DNA of 64,000 nucleotides from an uncultured Kordiimonas sp. (GCA_947503575.1 CANNDZ010000001.1:1550001-1614000), one strand, 5' to 3'; counted from the stretch's first letter, positions 48,478-58,598 are shown. The notes: generated from the letters alone by a model not told the origin. Made by a program: numbers and translations.

Positions 48478-49121
48478 TAATCATTCTGTTTGGCCCCCCC
48501 GGTGCCGGCAAAGGCACACAGGCACAGCGCCTGGAGAAGAACCATGGTCTGGTTCAGCTTTCGACAGGCGACATGCTGCGTGCCGCTGTTACAGAAAAAA
48601 CGCATTTTGGCCAGAAAGCCCAAGAAAAAATGGCGGCCGGTCAGCTGGTTTCTGACGATATCGTTATCGGGATTATTGCAGATCGCATTAAACAAGATGA
48701 TTGCAAAAACGGCTTTATCCTTGACGGTTTTCCTCGCAATGTGGCTCAGGCAAAAGCCCTTGACCAAATGCTTGAGGAAGAAGGCGTTAAGCTAAACGCT
48801 GTTGTTCAGATAGAAGTCGATGACGAATCCCTTGTGGATCGCATCTCTGGCCGCTATACCTGCGCCACATGCAACGCGGGCTATCATGACACCAACCTGA
48901 AACCACAGGTGGAAGGCGTGTGTGATAACTGCGGTGGCACCGAGTTTAAGCGCCGCGCAGATGACAATGCAGAGACGGTCGCGAAGCGATTAGACGAATA
49001 TTACGCACAGACGGCACCAGTTTTGCCATACTATGCGGAAAAAGGAATTTTGCAGCAGGTTGATGGCATGGCAGCCATTGATACCGTGACTGCACAAATA
49101 AACGCAGTTTTGGCTGCGTAG
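48474..49121 (+). CDS. adk: Adenylate kinase, zinc-lid type
   Basis: 215 residues. P-loop FGPPGAGKGTQAQRLEK, DGFPRN AMP-binding block, and a long lid with CATC and CDNC spaced as a four-cysteine zinc site. Converts AMP + ATP to 2 ADP. Coupled to secY by a four-base overlap. Confidence 0.98.
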   Translation: MIIILFGPPGAGKGTQAQRLEKNHGLVQLSTGDMLRAAVTEKTHFGQKAQEKMAAGQLVSDDIVIGIIADRIKQDDCKNGFILDGFPRNVAQAKALDQMLEEEGVKLNAVVQIEVDDESLVDRISGRYTCATCNAGYHDTNLKPQVEGVCDNCGGTEFKRRADDNAETVAKRLDEYYAQTAPVLPYYAEKGILQQVDGMAAIDTVTAQINAVLAA

Positions 49122-49139
49122 CAAACTGTCACAGGACAG

Positions 49140-49167
49140 TTGACGTACCGGGGTTTATTCATATAAT
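49140..49167 (+). promoter_or_regulatory. Strong promoter for rpsM-rpsK-rpoA-rplQ
   Basis: TTGACG at 49140-49145, 16-base spacer, perfect TATAAT at 49162-49167. CCGGGG (49148) and CCCCGG (49168) form an inverted repeat around the spacer and -10, which could be an operator, or a weak stem ending the adk message. Confidence 0.75.
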
Positions 49168-49236
49168 CCCCGGCTTCAACACGTCTTGCGGCTTAATAGT
49201 ACTTGAACGTGAACATTTTTGATCAGGAGAATGGTC

Positions 49237-49605
49237 GTGGCGCGTATTGCAGGCGTTAACATTCCGACCAACAAGCGAGTGGAAATCGCTCTGACTTATA
49301 TCCACGGTATTGGCCGTACGGCTGCCGCAGATATTTGTGAGAAACTTAATTTTCCACGCGAGCGTCGTGTGGCGGAACTGACGGATGCTGAAGTTATTCA
49401 GATCCGTGAAATGATTGATAGCACTTTTACGGTTGAAGGTGACCTTCGTCGTGAAGTGGCAATGAACATCAAGCGATTGATGGACCTTAAAACCTACCGC
49501 GGTCTACGTCACCGTGCGAAGCTGCCGACCCGTGGTCAGCGGACCAGCACAAACGCACGTACTCGCAAGGGTAAAGCGGTCGCAATCGCAGGTAAGAAAA
49601 AATAA
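49237..49605 (+). CDS. rpsM: 30S ribosomal protein S13
   Basis: 122 residues from GTG 49237, eight bases after AGGAG; earlier in-frame TTG and ATG codons are rejected. [20 protein letters not shown] and [20 protein letters not shown] are the S13 blocks. Confidence 0.98.
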   Translation: MARIAGVNIPTNKRVEIALTYIHGIGRTAAADICEKLNFPRERRVAELTDAEVIQIREMIDSTFTVEGDLRREVAMNIKRLMDLKTYRGLRHRAKLPTRGQRTSTNARTRKGKAVAIAGKKK

Positions 49606-49657
49606 TTTTGGGTAAAGCTGTTTAGGGCTCCCCCTTTTTTTATAGGGTCTGATAGAG

Positions 49658-50050
49658 ATGGCTACGAAAGATACAGGGCGCATCAAAAAACGTGAGCGCA
49701 AAAACATCAGTAATGGTGTTGCACACGTTAATGCGTCATTTAACAATACAATGATTACAATTACAGATGTGCAGGGTAACGCAATTTCCTGGTCATCTGC
49801 TGGCATGATGGGTTTTAAAGGGTCGCGCAAATCGACACCGTATGCTGCACAGGTTGCAGCGGAAGATGCGGGTAAGAAGGCGCAAGACCACGGCGTAAAA
49901 TCCCTTGAAGTGGAAGTTAAAGGTCCGGGCGCAGGTCGTGAAAGTGCACTGCGCGCGCTGCAGGCTATTGGGTTTACCATCACGTCTATTCGTGATGTGA
50001 CACCTATTCCACACAATGGTTGCCGTCCTCCCAAACGCCGCCGCGTATAA
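49658..50050 (+). CDS. rpsK: 30S ribosomal protein S11
   Basis: 130 residues. [20 protein letters not shown] and [17 protein letters not shown] at the C-terminus are diagnostic. Confidence 0.99.
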   Translation: MATKDTGRIKKRERKNISNGVAHVNASFNNTMITITDVQGNAISWSSAGMMGFKGSRKSTPYAAQVAAEDAGKKAQDHGVKSLEVEVKGPGAGRESALRALQAIGFTITSIRDVTPIPHNGCRPPKRRRV

Positions 50051-50143
50051 ACGCACGGATGTAATTGGCTAAGTATCAGAGTATTGGCGCGAATCCCTTG
50101 GCACTCATTTTTCAGAAGTGTCATGCAACATGAGGGTTACACT

Positions 50144-51160
50144 GTGATCCAGAAAAACTGGCAAGAACTAATTAAACCAAATGGCTTGACGATTGAACCG
50201 GGTGCAGATCCGCTTCGCAAAGCGAAACTGGTTGTTGAACCGCTAGAGCGTGGCTACGGCATGACGCTTGGTAACGGCCTGCGCCGGGTGCTTTTGTCAT
50301 CCCTGCAGGGTGGTGCTGTTACCAGCATTCAGGTTGAGGGCGTACTGCACGAGTTCTCTTCTGTTCCTGGCGTGCGTGAAGACGTGACGGACATGGTCCT
50401 GAACATCAAACAACTGCCTGTGCGGGTGACGTCTGACGGAACCAAGCGGTTGCATCTTACAGCAACGGGCCCTGGCGAAGTGAAGGCAGGTCAAATCAGC
50501 GAAGTTGCTGATGTTGATATCCTGGATAAAGACCTGGTTCTGTGTCACCTCGACGAAGGTGCGACATTGAACATGGAATTGATGGTTGCAAGCGGAAAAG
50601 GCTATGTGCCCGCAGAGCACAACCGCCCGGAAGACGCCCCAATAGGCCTCATCCCTGTGGATGCGCTATACAGTCCGGTCAAGAAAGTGTCCTACAAGGT
50701 GGAAAACACTCGCGAAGGCCAGGTTCTGGATTATGACAAGTTGTCCATGGAAATTGAAACCGATGGTACAGTAACCCCAGAAGATGCAATCGCTTTTGCA
50801 GCGCGCATTTTGCAAGATCAATTGTCTGTTTTCGTAAACTTCGACGAACCAGAAGAAGCTGCGAAGCCAGAAGAAGACGAAGAACCAGCGTTCAACCGTC
50901 AGCTTTTGCGCAAAGTGGACGAACTGGAACTGTCTGTTCGCTCGGCAAACTGCCTCAAGAACGACAACATCGTTTACATCGGCGATCTGGTTCAAAAGAC
51001 CGAAGCCGAAATGCTGCGTACACCAAACTTTGGCCGCAAGTCATTGAATGAGATCAAAGAAGTTCTGACGACCATGGGCTTGCGCCTGGGTATGGAGCTG
51101 CCTGCATGGCCACCTGAGAACATTGAAGAGATGGCTAAGAAGCTCGAGCAGGAATACTAA
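50144..51160 (+). CDS. rpoA: DNA-directed RNA polymerase subunit alpha
   Basis: 338 residues from GTG 50144, seven bases after GAGGG; longer in-frame starts (50084, 50123) exceed the family's usual N-terminus [13 protein letters not shown]-terminal dimerisation domain has [20 protein letters not shown]; an acidic linker ([13 protein letters not shown]) leads to the C-terminal domain with [20 protein letters not shown] and [14 protein letters not shown]. Confidence 0.98.
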   Translation: MIQKNWQELIKPNGLTIEPGADPLRKAKLVVEPLERGYGMTLGNGLRRVLLSSLQGGAVTSIQVEGVLHEFSSVPGVREDVTDMVLNIKQLPVRVTSDGTKRLHLTATGPGEVKAGQISEVADVDILDKDLVLCHLDEGATLNMELMVASGKGYVPAEHNRPEDAPIGLIPVDALYSPVKKVSYKVENTREGQVLDYDKLSMEIETDGTVTPEDAIAFAARILQDQLSVFVNFDEPEEAAKPEEDEEPAFNRQLLRKVDELELSVRSANCLKNDNIVYIGDLVQKTEAEMLRTPNFGRKSLNEIKEVLTTMGLRLGMELPAWPPENIEEMAKKLEQEY

Positions 51161-51300
51161 TACGACACTAGAATTGGAAAGCCCTTCATTTTGGGGCTTT
51201 CCTATCCTTTAAAACCTCCCGCACTGTATGCGGGCCACCTCCCGGTACTAGACCGACATGATAGGGTCCAAGGCCGGATAGGCAATCAGGAGTAAAAACC

Positions 51301-51723
51301 ATGCGTCACAGAAAAGCTGGTCGTAAACTTAATCGTACCGCTTCCCACCGGAAGGCGATGTTCATGAATATGTCTCAGGCTCTTTTGAAGCACGAGCAAA
51401 TTGTAACCACTTTGCCAAAGGCAAAAGACCTGGCACCGATAGTTGAAAAACTGATCTCGCTTGGTAAAAAAGGTGGTTTGGCGAACCGTCGCCTGGCAAT
51501 TGCCCGCCTGCAGAACGAAGACCTTGTTCGCAAAGTCTTTGATGATCTGGCTGAGCGCTACAAAGAGCGTTCTGGTGGTTATACGCGTGTTTTGAAAGCT
51601 GGTTTTCGCAAAGGCGATAACGCACCAATGGCAGTGATTGAATTGGTTGATCGCGACGAAGACGCTAAAGGCCAGGACAGCGGCCCGTCTGCTGATGTGG
51701 ACCTGGACGGCGACGACGAATAG
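51301..51723 (+). CDS. rplQ: 50S ribosomal protein L17
   Basis: 140 residues. [20 protein letters not shown] at the start and [20 protein letters not shown] at the end of the core, then an acidic tail of about 25 residues. The 140-base gap after rpoA contains a nine-pair hairpin GGAAAGCCC/GGGCTTTCC without a clean T run. Last gene of the block. Confidence 0.98.
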   Translation: MRHRKAGRKLNRTASHRKAMFMNMSQALLKHEQIVTTLPKAKDLAPIVEKLISLGKKGGLANRRLAIARLQNEDLVRKVFDDLAERYKERSGGYTRVLKAGFRKGDNAPMAVIELVDRDEDAKGQDSGPSADVDLDGDDE

Positions 51724-51745
51724 GTTCTGAACCCCTATCTATTTT

Positions 51746-51775
51746 AAAAAGGCGGCTCATTGAGCCGCCTTTTTT
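51746..51775 (+). terminator. Rho-independent terminator of the alpha operon
   Basis: GGCGGCTC/GAGCCGCC stem with an ATT loop, flanked by A5 on the left and T6 on the right. Confidence 0.95.
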
Positions 51776-51865
51776 AACGCCGCCAGCGCTGGCTGGTTAC
51801 CGCAGAGGGGCGCAGGCAGCATCTTAATACAATGGAAGGTTGGTTTGTCCGTGGGGGCTTTAAGA

Positions 51866-51994
51866 ATGAAATCTTACATCTTCCCGCACGGTTTTGCAGA
51901 TACTGCTCCAGAAACTCCGTATGTGCTTTCCGCATACAGAAAAGGCCGCCTTGCCGGGCGACCTCTTGATAACTCATTTGAGCCAAGTCTTTAA
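51866..51994 (+). CDS. Candidate 42-residue small ORF
   Basis: ATG 51866 to TAA, in the 284-base gap after the rplQ terminator; GTG at 51851 is an alternative start. The product reads protein-like (PHGFADTAPETPYVLSAYRK). The purine stretch GTGGGGG lies about nine bases upstream but is a poor ribosome-binding site. No family recognised. The rest of the gap shows nothing else. Confidence 0.3.
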   Translation: MKSYIFPHGFADTAPETPYVLSAYRKGRLAGRPLDNSFEPSL

Positions 51995-52059
51995 CTGGCA
52001 GGCTATGTCTTGGGCAACACGTCCCCAATGACGTTTCTTTTCGTCGTGCATCTAACCTG

Positions 52060-52620
52060 TTAAGTCTTGGCGCGCATCACGCGGCGTTGCCGGCGGGCGA
52101 CATAAAACAATGCCGGTATCAGGAGAAGAGCGCTGGATGGCTCAGGAACGGTCGCAACTGTGAATGACACCGTATCATTGTCATTGGTTGGTCCTGTAAT
52201 GAAACCCAAATCACCGCCAGTCAATGAAAGTGGTGATGATACCGCGGACACGCTGAGGGTTGCCACATAGGCGCCGGCTGCGTTGATAAAGTCGCCAGCG
52301 CCACCAGATGCTAGCAACAAGCTTGGGCCTGTCAGAATTGTAACAGCGCCACTACTAACCTGTGCGATAAACCATGTGAAAGTAATTTCGCTTACCGTTG
52401 GCGAATCACATAAATTATAGGTGCTAACCGGGAAAGCGCCATCGAATGTGGAGTTGCACGCGGACAAGCCGACATCATCACCCAATGCAAACGGAGCATA
52501 TGTTCCGGCATCCGCCGACAATGAACCAAAAACATTAACAGCACTTGCCTGCATGCTGAGGCCTAAGATCATAGCGCTGATTGCTGAGGTGAGTACCGAC
52601 AAACGGGTCGAGAATTTCAT
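52060..52620 (-). CDS. PEP-CTERM sorting-domain protein
   Basis: 186 residues. Signal peptide MKFSTRLSVLTSAISAMILG with probable cleavage at ASA; a body of about 130 residues rich in S, T, G and A with two cysteines. The C-terminus has VPEPSSALLLIPALFYVARR and further basic residues: the PEP motif, a hydrophobic span and a basic tail that define the exosortase sorting signal. It should be exported, cut by an exosortase (not in this window) and displayed or released with exopolysaccharide. Divergent from the TPR lipoprotein at 52771. Confidence 0.92.
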   Translation of the reverse strand: MKFSTRLSVLTSAISAMILGLSMQASAVNVFGSLSADAGTYAPFALGDDVGLSACNSTFDGAFPVSTYNLCDSPTVSEITFTWFIAQVSSGAVTILTGPSLLLASGGAGDFINAAGAYVATLSVSAVSSPLSLTGGDLGFITGPTNDNDTVSFTVATVPEPSSALLLIPALFYVARRQRRVMRAKT

Positions 52621-52770
52621 GGTTACACTCCATCATCGACCCCTCTTTCTTTTATGACATTTCGGTATCACGGACAACATGTATTTTCCTTTATGTTGCC
52701 AATTCCTTTAACCCACGGTAGATAGCCATGATGCCCAGCCATTTCAGACTCTGAAAATTCTGGTGAGAAT

Positions 52771-54732
52771 GTGAGAAAAAATCAGCATATCAGCCACTTT
52801 CGCCTTTCTGCGATCCCTTTTTTGTTGTCGTGCCTGATTCTGATCGGTTGTAGCGACACGGGCCAAGATACAGACGAGGCTGCGGCACGGGAACTAGCAC
52901 AAAGTACCGACTCGGTAACCCTTCAAACGATGATAGACGGCGGGCAGACTGAAGCTGCTCGCACCATTCTGGAAAATCGGGACAAATACCGTTTTGCCAC
53001 AATGGCGGACTATCTCTTGCTCACCGATATATATTTGGATAGAGGCGATGTGGCCAAAGCAGAAGCTGCCCTGGATGAGGCTATTGCCATGGGCGCGACA
53101 CCTCGGTTTGTTGCCATACAAACCGCAAAAATTGCAATGATGCGGTCTCGGTTTGATGCGGCGGAGTCTGCTCTTGTGTTGGTACCTTTGACAGGAGAGG
53201 AGGGTTTTGAGGCATTGGTCTTGCGGGCGCAGGTTGCCATTGCACAAAATGATTTTGAGCGTGCGCAGAAATATTACGACCTGGCAGCCGACGTTTTACC
53301 CAACGACCACCGTATTGATGCTGCCCAGTCCTTTTTTCAACTGGTTCAGGGTAACACTGACAATGCAATTCGCTACGCCCATGCCGCACTAGAAAAAAAT
53401 CAGCAAGATAACGACCCCTTGCCGTATTATGTGCTTGGCTCTATTGACCGCCTGAAGGGCAATGTTGGGGCTGCGGTTGTTCATCTTGAGCAAGCATTGG
53501 CGGCCCAACCCAATCACATATTGTCAAAACTGGAACTAACGGGGACATCCATTGATTTGGGTAATGTCGACAAGGCGCAGGGAATTCTGGACGATGTTCT
53601 GGCAAAAGATCCGGATAACGAGATTGCCCGGTTTTATATTGCCTATATGCTTGCCAACGAAGGCGAACTGCAACAAGCCAGTGATATTTTGGTGCGGCTC
53701 CGCGCGGCTTTGGATCGTTACTATCCGGCAAAAAGGCTCTATGGCCATATCATGTTCCGACTTGGCTCTTTCGAGACTGCTACTGAATTTTTGGAACAGT
53801 ATATTGAAGCTGTTCCCGAGGATGTGGAAACGCGCTTGTTGCTGACGGAGTCATACCGACGAACCGGAAAGCCAGAAAAAGCGATGGGCCTTTTAGAGGC
53901 TTCGGTTTCCGGGCCGCAGGCTGAAATCGTTGCCAACACTCAAACGGGTTCGCTTAACTTGCAGGAGGGTAATTTCGCGGCAGCACGGGACCAGTATTTG
54001 GCCGCGCTTGAGAAGGCGAATGCTCTGACAGTAACAGATGACGTTCTGGTTGCCTCCCTGAATGCTGCAACCGCAAGCGCTGAATATGCGCTGGGCAATG
54101 GCAATGAGGCTGTACGTTTGTTGTCGGAGGCGATAAGGCTTGATCCTGTTCAGATCTCCTATTTCTCAACGCTCGCCAATATTCAGATGGCCAGTGGTAA
54201 CCTGAAGGGGGCCTTGGCGACACTCGCCGAGATGCAAAAGCATCATGAAAGCTCTCCCGTCTTGGCTAATCTGGAAGGAGCGATTGAGTTTCGCCTTGGT
54301 AACTATGGGCGTGCGATTGCGGCGCTCGACCGTGCTCTGGCGGAAAACGAAGACTACGGGTCGGCTCTTAAGAACAGGGCAGCAGCTTATATTGAGCAGG
54401 GTGAGTTGGAGCTGGCTAAGGCGGATCTGCTAAAGGCATTACCGGGCGCTGAACAAGACGGTCAGTTTTTAGGCATGCTTGGGCGGGTTTATTTGGCAGA
54501 AGACGATTTTGACTCGGCAATACGCTATTATGCTGCTGCGCGCGACCTGGTGCCAAATTCTGCGGTTTTCGCAGCTAATCATGCGCTGGCCCTCGCTGGT
54601 GTGCAACGCTTTGACGCTGCGGTTTTGGCTGCGCAGACCGCTGTTGATTTGTTGCCGCCTGAAGAGCGTGTGATGAGGGCAAGACTGACCGGTTTGTTGA
54701 CCGAATACAAGGCTGTAGCCAAAAGACGATAG
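52771..54732 (+). CDS. prsT: TPR-repeat lipoprotein, PrsT-like (PEP-CTERM system)
   Basis: 653 residues with a GTG start. The signal peptide ends in a lipobox LILIGC, so it is a lipoprotein. The rest is made of about 15 tetratricopeptide-like repeats, for example GDVAKAEAALDEAIAMGA, GNVGAAVVHLEQALAAQPNH and GNYGRAIAALDRALAENEDY. Length, lipobox and TPR array match PrsT, the scaffold found with PEP-CTERM/exosortase export systems. Its divergent neighbour being a PEP-CTERM substrate supports the name; without that it would be only a TPR lipoprotein. Confidence 0.8.
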   Translation: MRKNQHISHFRLSAIPFLLSCLILIGCSDTGQDTDEAAARELAQSTDSVTLQTMIDGGQTEAARTILENRDKYRFATMADYLLLTDIYLDRGDVAKAEAALDEAIAMGATPRFVAIQTAKIAMMRSRFDAAESALVLVPLTGEEGFEALVLRAQVAIAQNDFERAQKYYDLAADVLPNDHRIDAAQSFFQLVQGNTDNAIRYAHAALEKNQQDNDPLPYYVLGSIDRLKGNVGAAVVHLEQALAAQPNHILSKLELTGTSIDLGNVDKAQGILDDVLAKDPDNEIARFYIAYMLANEGELQQASDILVRLRAALDRYYPAKRLYGHIMFRLGSFETATEFLEQYIEAVPEDVETRLLLTESYRRTGKPEKAMGLLEASVSGPQAEIVANTQTGSLNLQEGNFAAARDQYLAALEKANALTVTDDVLVASLNAATASAEYALGNGNEAVRLLSEAIRLDPVQISYFSTLANIQMASGNLKGALATLAEMQKHHESSPVLANLEGAIEFRLGNYGRAIAALDRALAENEDYGSALKNRAAAYIEQGELELAKADLLKALPGAEQDGQFLGMLGRVYLAEDDFDSAIRYYAAARDLVPNSAVFAANHALALAGVQRFDAAVLAAQTAVDLLPPEERVMRARLTGLLTEYKAVAKRR

Positions 54733-54858
54733 GTCAACAGCAGTAGTTTGTATAAGCCTCCGATATCATTACAGTGGCCAGTGTAAAAGCGCGGTGCTGC
54801 CACAAAGGGCACCGCCAAAGCATGGCTACAAGGCGTCTCTTGCGGGTCATGTGGGGCC

Positions 54859-55596
54859 GTGGTACGAAATGGAATGTATGATTTTCGGTCTATACCTGTG
54901 TGCCTTGTTTTTGCGTTTGCGGGTTTTGGTGCGGCTGCCGATGACCCAAAACCTCTGGTTTTGCTGACCGAACAAAACCCGCCCGCCGCCTATCGAGACG
55001 TGGCAACCGGGCGTATCACCGGTGAAGCAGTTGATCTGGTTGAAGGCCTGCTGAAGTCTGCTGATATTTCATATTCTTTATCCATGTTACCCTGGAACCG
55101 CGCTTACAGAAGGGCGCGAACAGAAAAAGATGTATGCATCTTCCCCGCTAATATGACGCCAGAGCGTCGCACTCAATTTGAGTGGGTTAGTCCTATACTG
55201 GAGGGTAGCTGGGTTGTTTTCAAACGCCCAGAAAGCACGATCACTATTTCCGATTTTGCCGAACTTGGTGAGTATACGCTGGTTGGCAAGATGGACAGCA
55301 CAGCTACCACCATTATGGAAAAAGAACTGGGCCATCCTGTTGCGCGTGCGGTTAATGACGTGGCCGCCGCCAAACTACTGTATGGTGGGCGCGTTGACTT
55401 GTGGCTGTCTGGTCGCACCAGCGGAGTTCAAGCCGCTTTGGAAGCTGGCCTTCCGATACCTGAAATTGCCTTTACTTGGAAAGAGTCAGAATTAGGTATT
55501 GCTTGTCATCTTGAAACAGACCCCTCGATCCTTGAGCAATTGCGTCGCGCAAATCGAGAGCGCCTCAAGGCATTGATGTTGAACGAAACGCCCTAA
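54859..55596 (+). CDS. Periplasmic solute-binding protein, family 3-like
   Basis: 245 residues from GTG 54859, or 240 from ATG 54874; neither has a good ribosome-binding site. Signal peptide ending GFGAAAD. The first lobe has NPPAAYRDVATGRITGEAVD, the common entry motif of family 3 binding proteins, and RAYRRARTEKDVCIFPANMT. The second lobe has LVGKMDSTATTIMEKELGHP. No transport genes adjoin it, so it may act alone in sensing. Ligand class is probably amino-acid-like, without more detail possible. Confidence 0.75.
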   Translation: MVRNGMYDFRSIPVCLVFAFAGFGAAADDPKPLVLLTEQNPPAAYRDVATGRITGEAVDLVEGLLKSADISYSLSMLPWNRAYRRARTEKDVCIFPANMTPERRTQFEWVSPILEGSWVVFKRPESTITISDFAELGEYTLVGKMDSTATTIMEKELGHPVARAVNDVAAAKLLYGGRVDLWLSGRTSGVQAALEAGLPIPEIAFTWKESELGIACHLETDPSILEQLRRANRERLKALMLNETP

Positions 55597-55820
55597 CTGG
55601 AGCTGAGCGCCTCACCATATTGTTCTATGACTCTGGGGTCTGTCTTGCCGGGGTCTATGCCACTCGATTGCCGTATTTCATTGTATAGTTGCGCCCCACA
55701 GGTGAATTCTGTCTCTCATTGGCGTCATGTTGTCGTGACAGGGCTTGCACCTGTGGGTGCGCTCCGCCATATAATGCGACAAGAAACAGGCTTATTGGCC
55801 GACAGCACAGGAAATTGGTA
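55597..55820. other. Intergenic region before degP
   Basis: 224 bases with no credible gene; an in-frame extension of degP through part of it has poor, Cys-rich composition. Likely promoter and leader of the protease gene. Confidence 0.5.
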
Positions 55821-57269
55821 ATGGTTCGAGTTCTAAAATACATCGGATGGGTTACGGCAGTATTTGCAGGCGTTACGCTTGCTGCACAGGCGCAAAATGA
55901 TCGTGTGGTACCGCAGTCTGCCAACCAGGTTAAACTGTCATATGCGCCGCTTGTGGCAGACAGCGCCCCGGCTGTAGTGAATATATTCACTCGCAAGGTC
56001 GTACGCTCCCGCCGCTCTGCCATGTTTGACGACCCTTTGTTTAAGCGTTTCTTTGGCGATAAATTCAGCTTTGGCATGCCTGAAGAACGGGTGCGCGGTT
56101 CACTGGGGTCAGGGGTCATTGTGCGCCCGGACGGCATTATCGTCACCAATCACCACGTCATTGAAGGGGCTGATGAAGTCACGGTTGTACTGGCCGACCG
56201 CCGCGAATTTGATGCAGAGATTGTGCTTGCAGATCCGCGTACAGACCTAGCCATTCTGCAAATCGATTCTGGCGAAGAACCGCTCCCGATCCTCAACCTT
56301 GGCGACAGCGACGAAGTCCTGGTGGGCGATATTGTGCTTGCGATCGGCAACCCGTTTGGTATTGGCCAAACTGTAACGGGCGGCATTGTGTCCGCAACCG
56401 CGCGCACGCAGCAGGGTATTTCTGATTTCGGTTTCTTTATCCAAACGGATGCTGCCGTAAACCCTGGCAACTCGGGCGGTGCGCTGATTGGCATTGATGG
56501 TCAGTTGTTGGGCATCAATACCGCAATCTACAGCCGCACAGGCGCTTCCAACGGTATTGGTTTTGCCGTACCTGCCAATATGGTCAAGTCGGTGCTCCGC
56601 GCTGCGCTTAACGAAGGGGAGCTTGTGCGACCCTGGCTGGGTGTGCGCGGCCAATCTGTATCCAGCGACATCGCGGCCGGTCTTGGCCTTGACCGGGCGG
56701 GCGGTGTTCTAGTGGACGATGTATACCCTGGTGGTCCTGCAGAGGCAGCCGGCATCAACCCGGGTGATGTGATTATGGCCGTAGATGGCAAAGAAATTAT
56801 CGATGAGCCGGGGCTAAACTTCCGTATTGCGACCATGCAAGAAGGGGACGAAATTCCCTTGGCTGTTTTGTCTGAAGGCTTCATTCAGGAACGCCGCATT
56901 TCGCTGGCGTTGCCGCCCGAAGACCCACCGCGAAACATCACGAAGCTGGATGGCCGCCATCCGTTCCAGGGTGTGTCGGTTGGCAACATGTCGCCGCGCT
57001 TCAATGAAGAACTGCAGATCAATACGTTCCGGCAAGGTGTTATTGTCCTCGAAGTTGAACGGCGGTCCCCGTCTGCCCGTTATCAGTTCCTTATCCCCGG
57101 CGATGTGCTTATGTCGATCAATGGGACAGAGATTGAATATGTAGCGGACCTGGATACTGCACTTGATGAAAATGCGGACCGTTTTGTGTATCAAATCCAG
57201 CGTCGGGGCAGGGTGCAGGAATGTATTGTTGTGCCTAACCGGTCTTTCCGCTGCACAGTCATCCGGTAA
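55821..57269 (+). CDS. degP: Periplasmic serine protease, DegP/HtrA family
   Basis: 482 residues from ATG 55821 (AGGAA upstream). Signal peptide to about residue 23 (LAAQAQ). Trypsin-like domain with catalytic His112 (TNHHVI), Asp142 (DPRTDLAI) and Ser218 (NPGNSGGAL), then two PDZ domains; the first has RPWLGVRGQSVSSDIAAGLG and GGPAEAAGINPGDVIMAVDG. It degrades or chaperones misfolded envelope proteins. rarA starts four bases downstream, so the two share a transcript. DegQ or MucD would be equally valid family names. Confidence 0.93.
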   Translation: MVRVLKYIGWVTAVFAGVTLAAQAQNDRVVPQSANQVKLSYAPLVADSAPAVVNIFTRKVVRSRRSAMFDDPLFKRFFGDKFSFGMPEERVRGSLGSGVIVRPDGIIVTNHHVIEGADEVTVVLADRREFDAEIVLADPRTDLAILQIDSGEEPLPILNLGDSDEVLVGDIVLAIGNPFGIGQTVTGGIVSATARTQQGISDFGFFIQTDAAVNPGNSGGALIGIDGQLLGINTAIYSRTGASNGIGFAVPANMVKSVLRAALNEGELVRPWLGVRGQSVSSDIAAGLGLDRAGGVLVDDVYPGGPAEAAGINPGDVIMAVDGKEIIDEPGLNFRIATMQEGDEIPLAVLSEGFIQERRISLALPPEDPPRNITKLDGRHPFQGVSVGNMSPRFNEELQINTFRQGVIVLEVERRSPSARYQFLIPGDVLMSINGTEIEYVADLDTALDENADRFVYQIQRRGRVQECIVVPNRSFRCTVIR

Positions 57270-57272
57270 CGC

Positions 57273-58598
57273 ATGAGCGACCTGTTTGCATCGGCGGCGA
57301 ACGATCAGCGAAGCCTCAGGCCTCTCGCGGATCGTTTGCGCCCTGCAACCATTGATGCTGTTGTCGGACAAGACCACCTCCTTGGGCCGGACGGTCCTTT
57401 GAGGCGCATGATTACAAGCGGTAAGCTTTCAAGCCTTATCTTGTGGGGGCCGCCGGGCACCGGAAAAACCACGATTGCGCGCCTGTTGGCAAACCACGCT
57501 GAGCTGGCGTTTGAACAGATATCAGCGATTTTCTCGGGCGTTGCCGACCTTAAAAAGGTGTTTGAAGCCGCAAAAATGCGCCGTATGGATGGTCGCGGTA
57601 CACTGTTGTTTGTCGATGAAATCCATCGTTTCAATCGCTCCCAGCAGGATGGTTTCCTGCCCTATGTCGAAGATGGCACAGTTACATTGGTGGGCGCGAC
57701 GACGGAAAACCCGTCGTTTGAGATCAACAGCGCGCTTTTATCGCGGATGCAGGTCATGGTGCTTAATCGTCATGGTGATGCGGCCTTGGATGAACTGATA
57801 ACCCGGGCAGAAGCGGATGTTGGTAAACGCTTGCCGCTAACGAAAGATGCGCGTTCCAGCCTCAAGGCGATGGCGGACGGTGACGGGCGGTTTCTGTTGA
57901 ACTGTGTTGAAAACCTGTTTGAAACGGCTGGGGACGATAAAATCGATGCTGCGCTTCTCACCAAGTTGCTGCAAAAACGGGTACCCGTTTACGACAAAGA
58001 CCGCGATGGTCACTACAACCTCATCTCGGCGTTGCATAAGTCGCTTCGGGGTTCTGACCCTGATGCGGCGTTATACTGGACGGCACGCATGTTAACGGCG
58101 GGGGAAGATCCGCTGTATGTAATCAGGCGACTGGTTCGGTTTGCGAGTGAGGATATCGGCCTTGCTGACCCAGAAGCCATTCATCAGGCGTTGGCAGCAA
58201 AAGATGTTTACGAGTTTTTGGGTAGCCCAGAGGGCGAACTGCAAATTGCACAAGCCGTTCTGTATCTGGCAACAGCGCCCAAATCAAATGCAGCGTATCG
58301 TGCGAGCAAAGCAGCCAGGCGTGCCGCAACATCGACAGGCAGCCTTATGCCGCCTTCTCATATCCTGAATGCCCCCACCAAACTGATGAAAGATATAGGA
58401 TACGGCAAAGGCTATTCTTATGACCATGACACCGAAGCAGGTGTTTCCGGTCAGAATTATTTCCCGGAAGAAATGGCGCGTCAGCAGTTCTATGAACCCG
58501 TCGAACGCGGGTTTGAACGAGAGGTGCAAAAACGTCTGGCCTATTTTAACAAAATTCGGGCGGGTGCTGATGCTGTACCGGATGATGAACAGGATTGA
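57273..58598 (+). CDS. rarA: Replication-associated recombination ATPase RarA (MgsA)
   Basis: 441 residues. Walker A WGPPGTGKTT near residue 58, Walker B LLFVDEIHRFNRSQQD, sensor 1 VTLVGATTENPSFEI, and the C-terminal tetramerisation region with ASEDIGLADPEA and GYGKGYSYDHD. A clamp-loader-like AAA+ protein acting at stalled forks. Its stop overlaps the next start (TGATG). Confidence 0.95.
   Translation: MSDLFASAANDQRSLRPLADRLRPATIDAVVGQDHLLGPDGPLRRMITSGKLSSLILWGPPGTGKTTIARLLANHAELAFEQISAIFSGVADLKKVFEAAKMRRMDGRGTLLFVDEIHRFNRSQQDGFLPYVEDGTVTLVGATTENPSFEINSALLSRMQVMVLNRHGDAALDELITRAEADVGKRLPLTKDARSSLKAMADGDGRFLLNCVENLFETAGDDKIDAALLTKLLQKRVPVYDKDRDGHYNLISALHKSLRGSDPDAALYWTARMLTAGEDPLYVIRRLVRFASEDIGLADPEAIHQALAAKDVYEFLGSPEGELQIAQAVLYLATAPKSNAAYRASKAARRAATSTGSLMPPSHILNAPTKLMKDIGYGKGYSYDHDTEAGVSGQNYFPEEMARQQFYEPVERGFEREVQKRLAYFNKIRAGADAVPDDEQD

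Noticed and set aside
51176-51202. Nine-pair hairpin between rpoA and rplQ as a terminator
   Set aside because: No run of T follows, and rplQ is normally co-transcribed with rpoA; kept only as a note in the rplQ entry.
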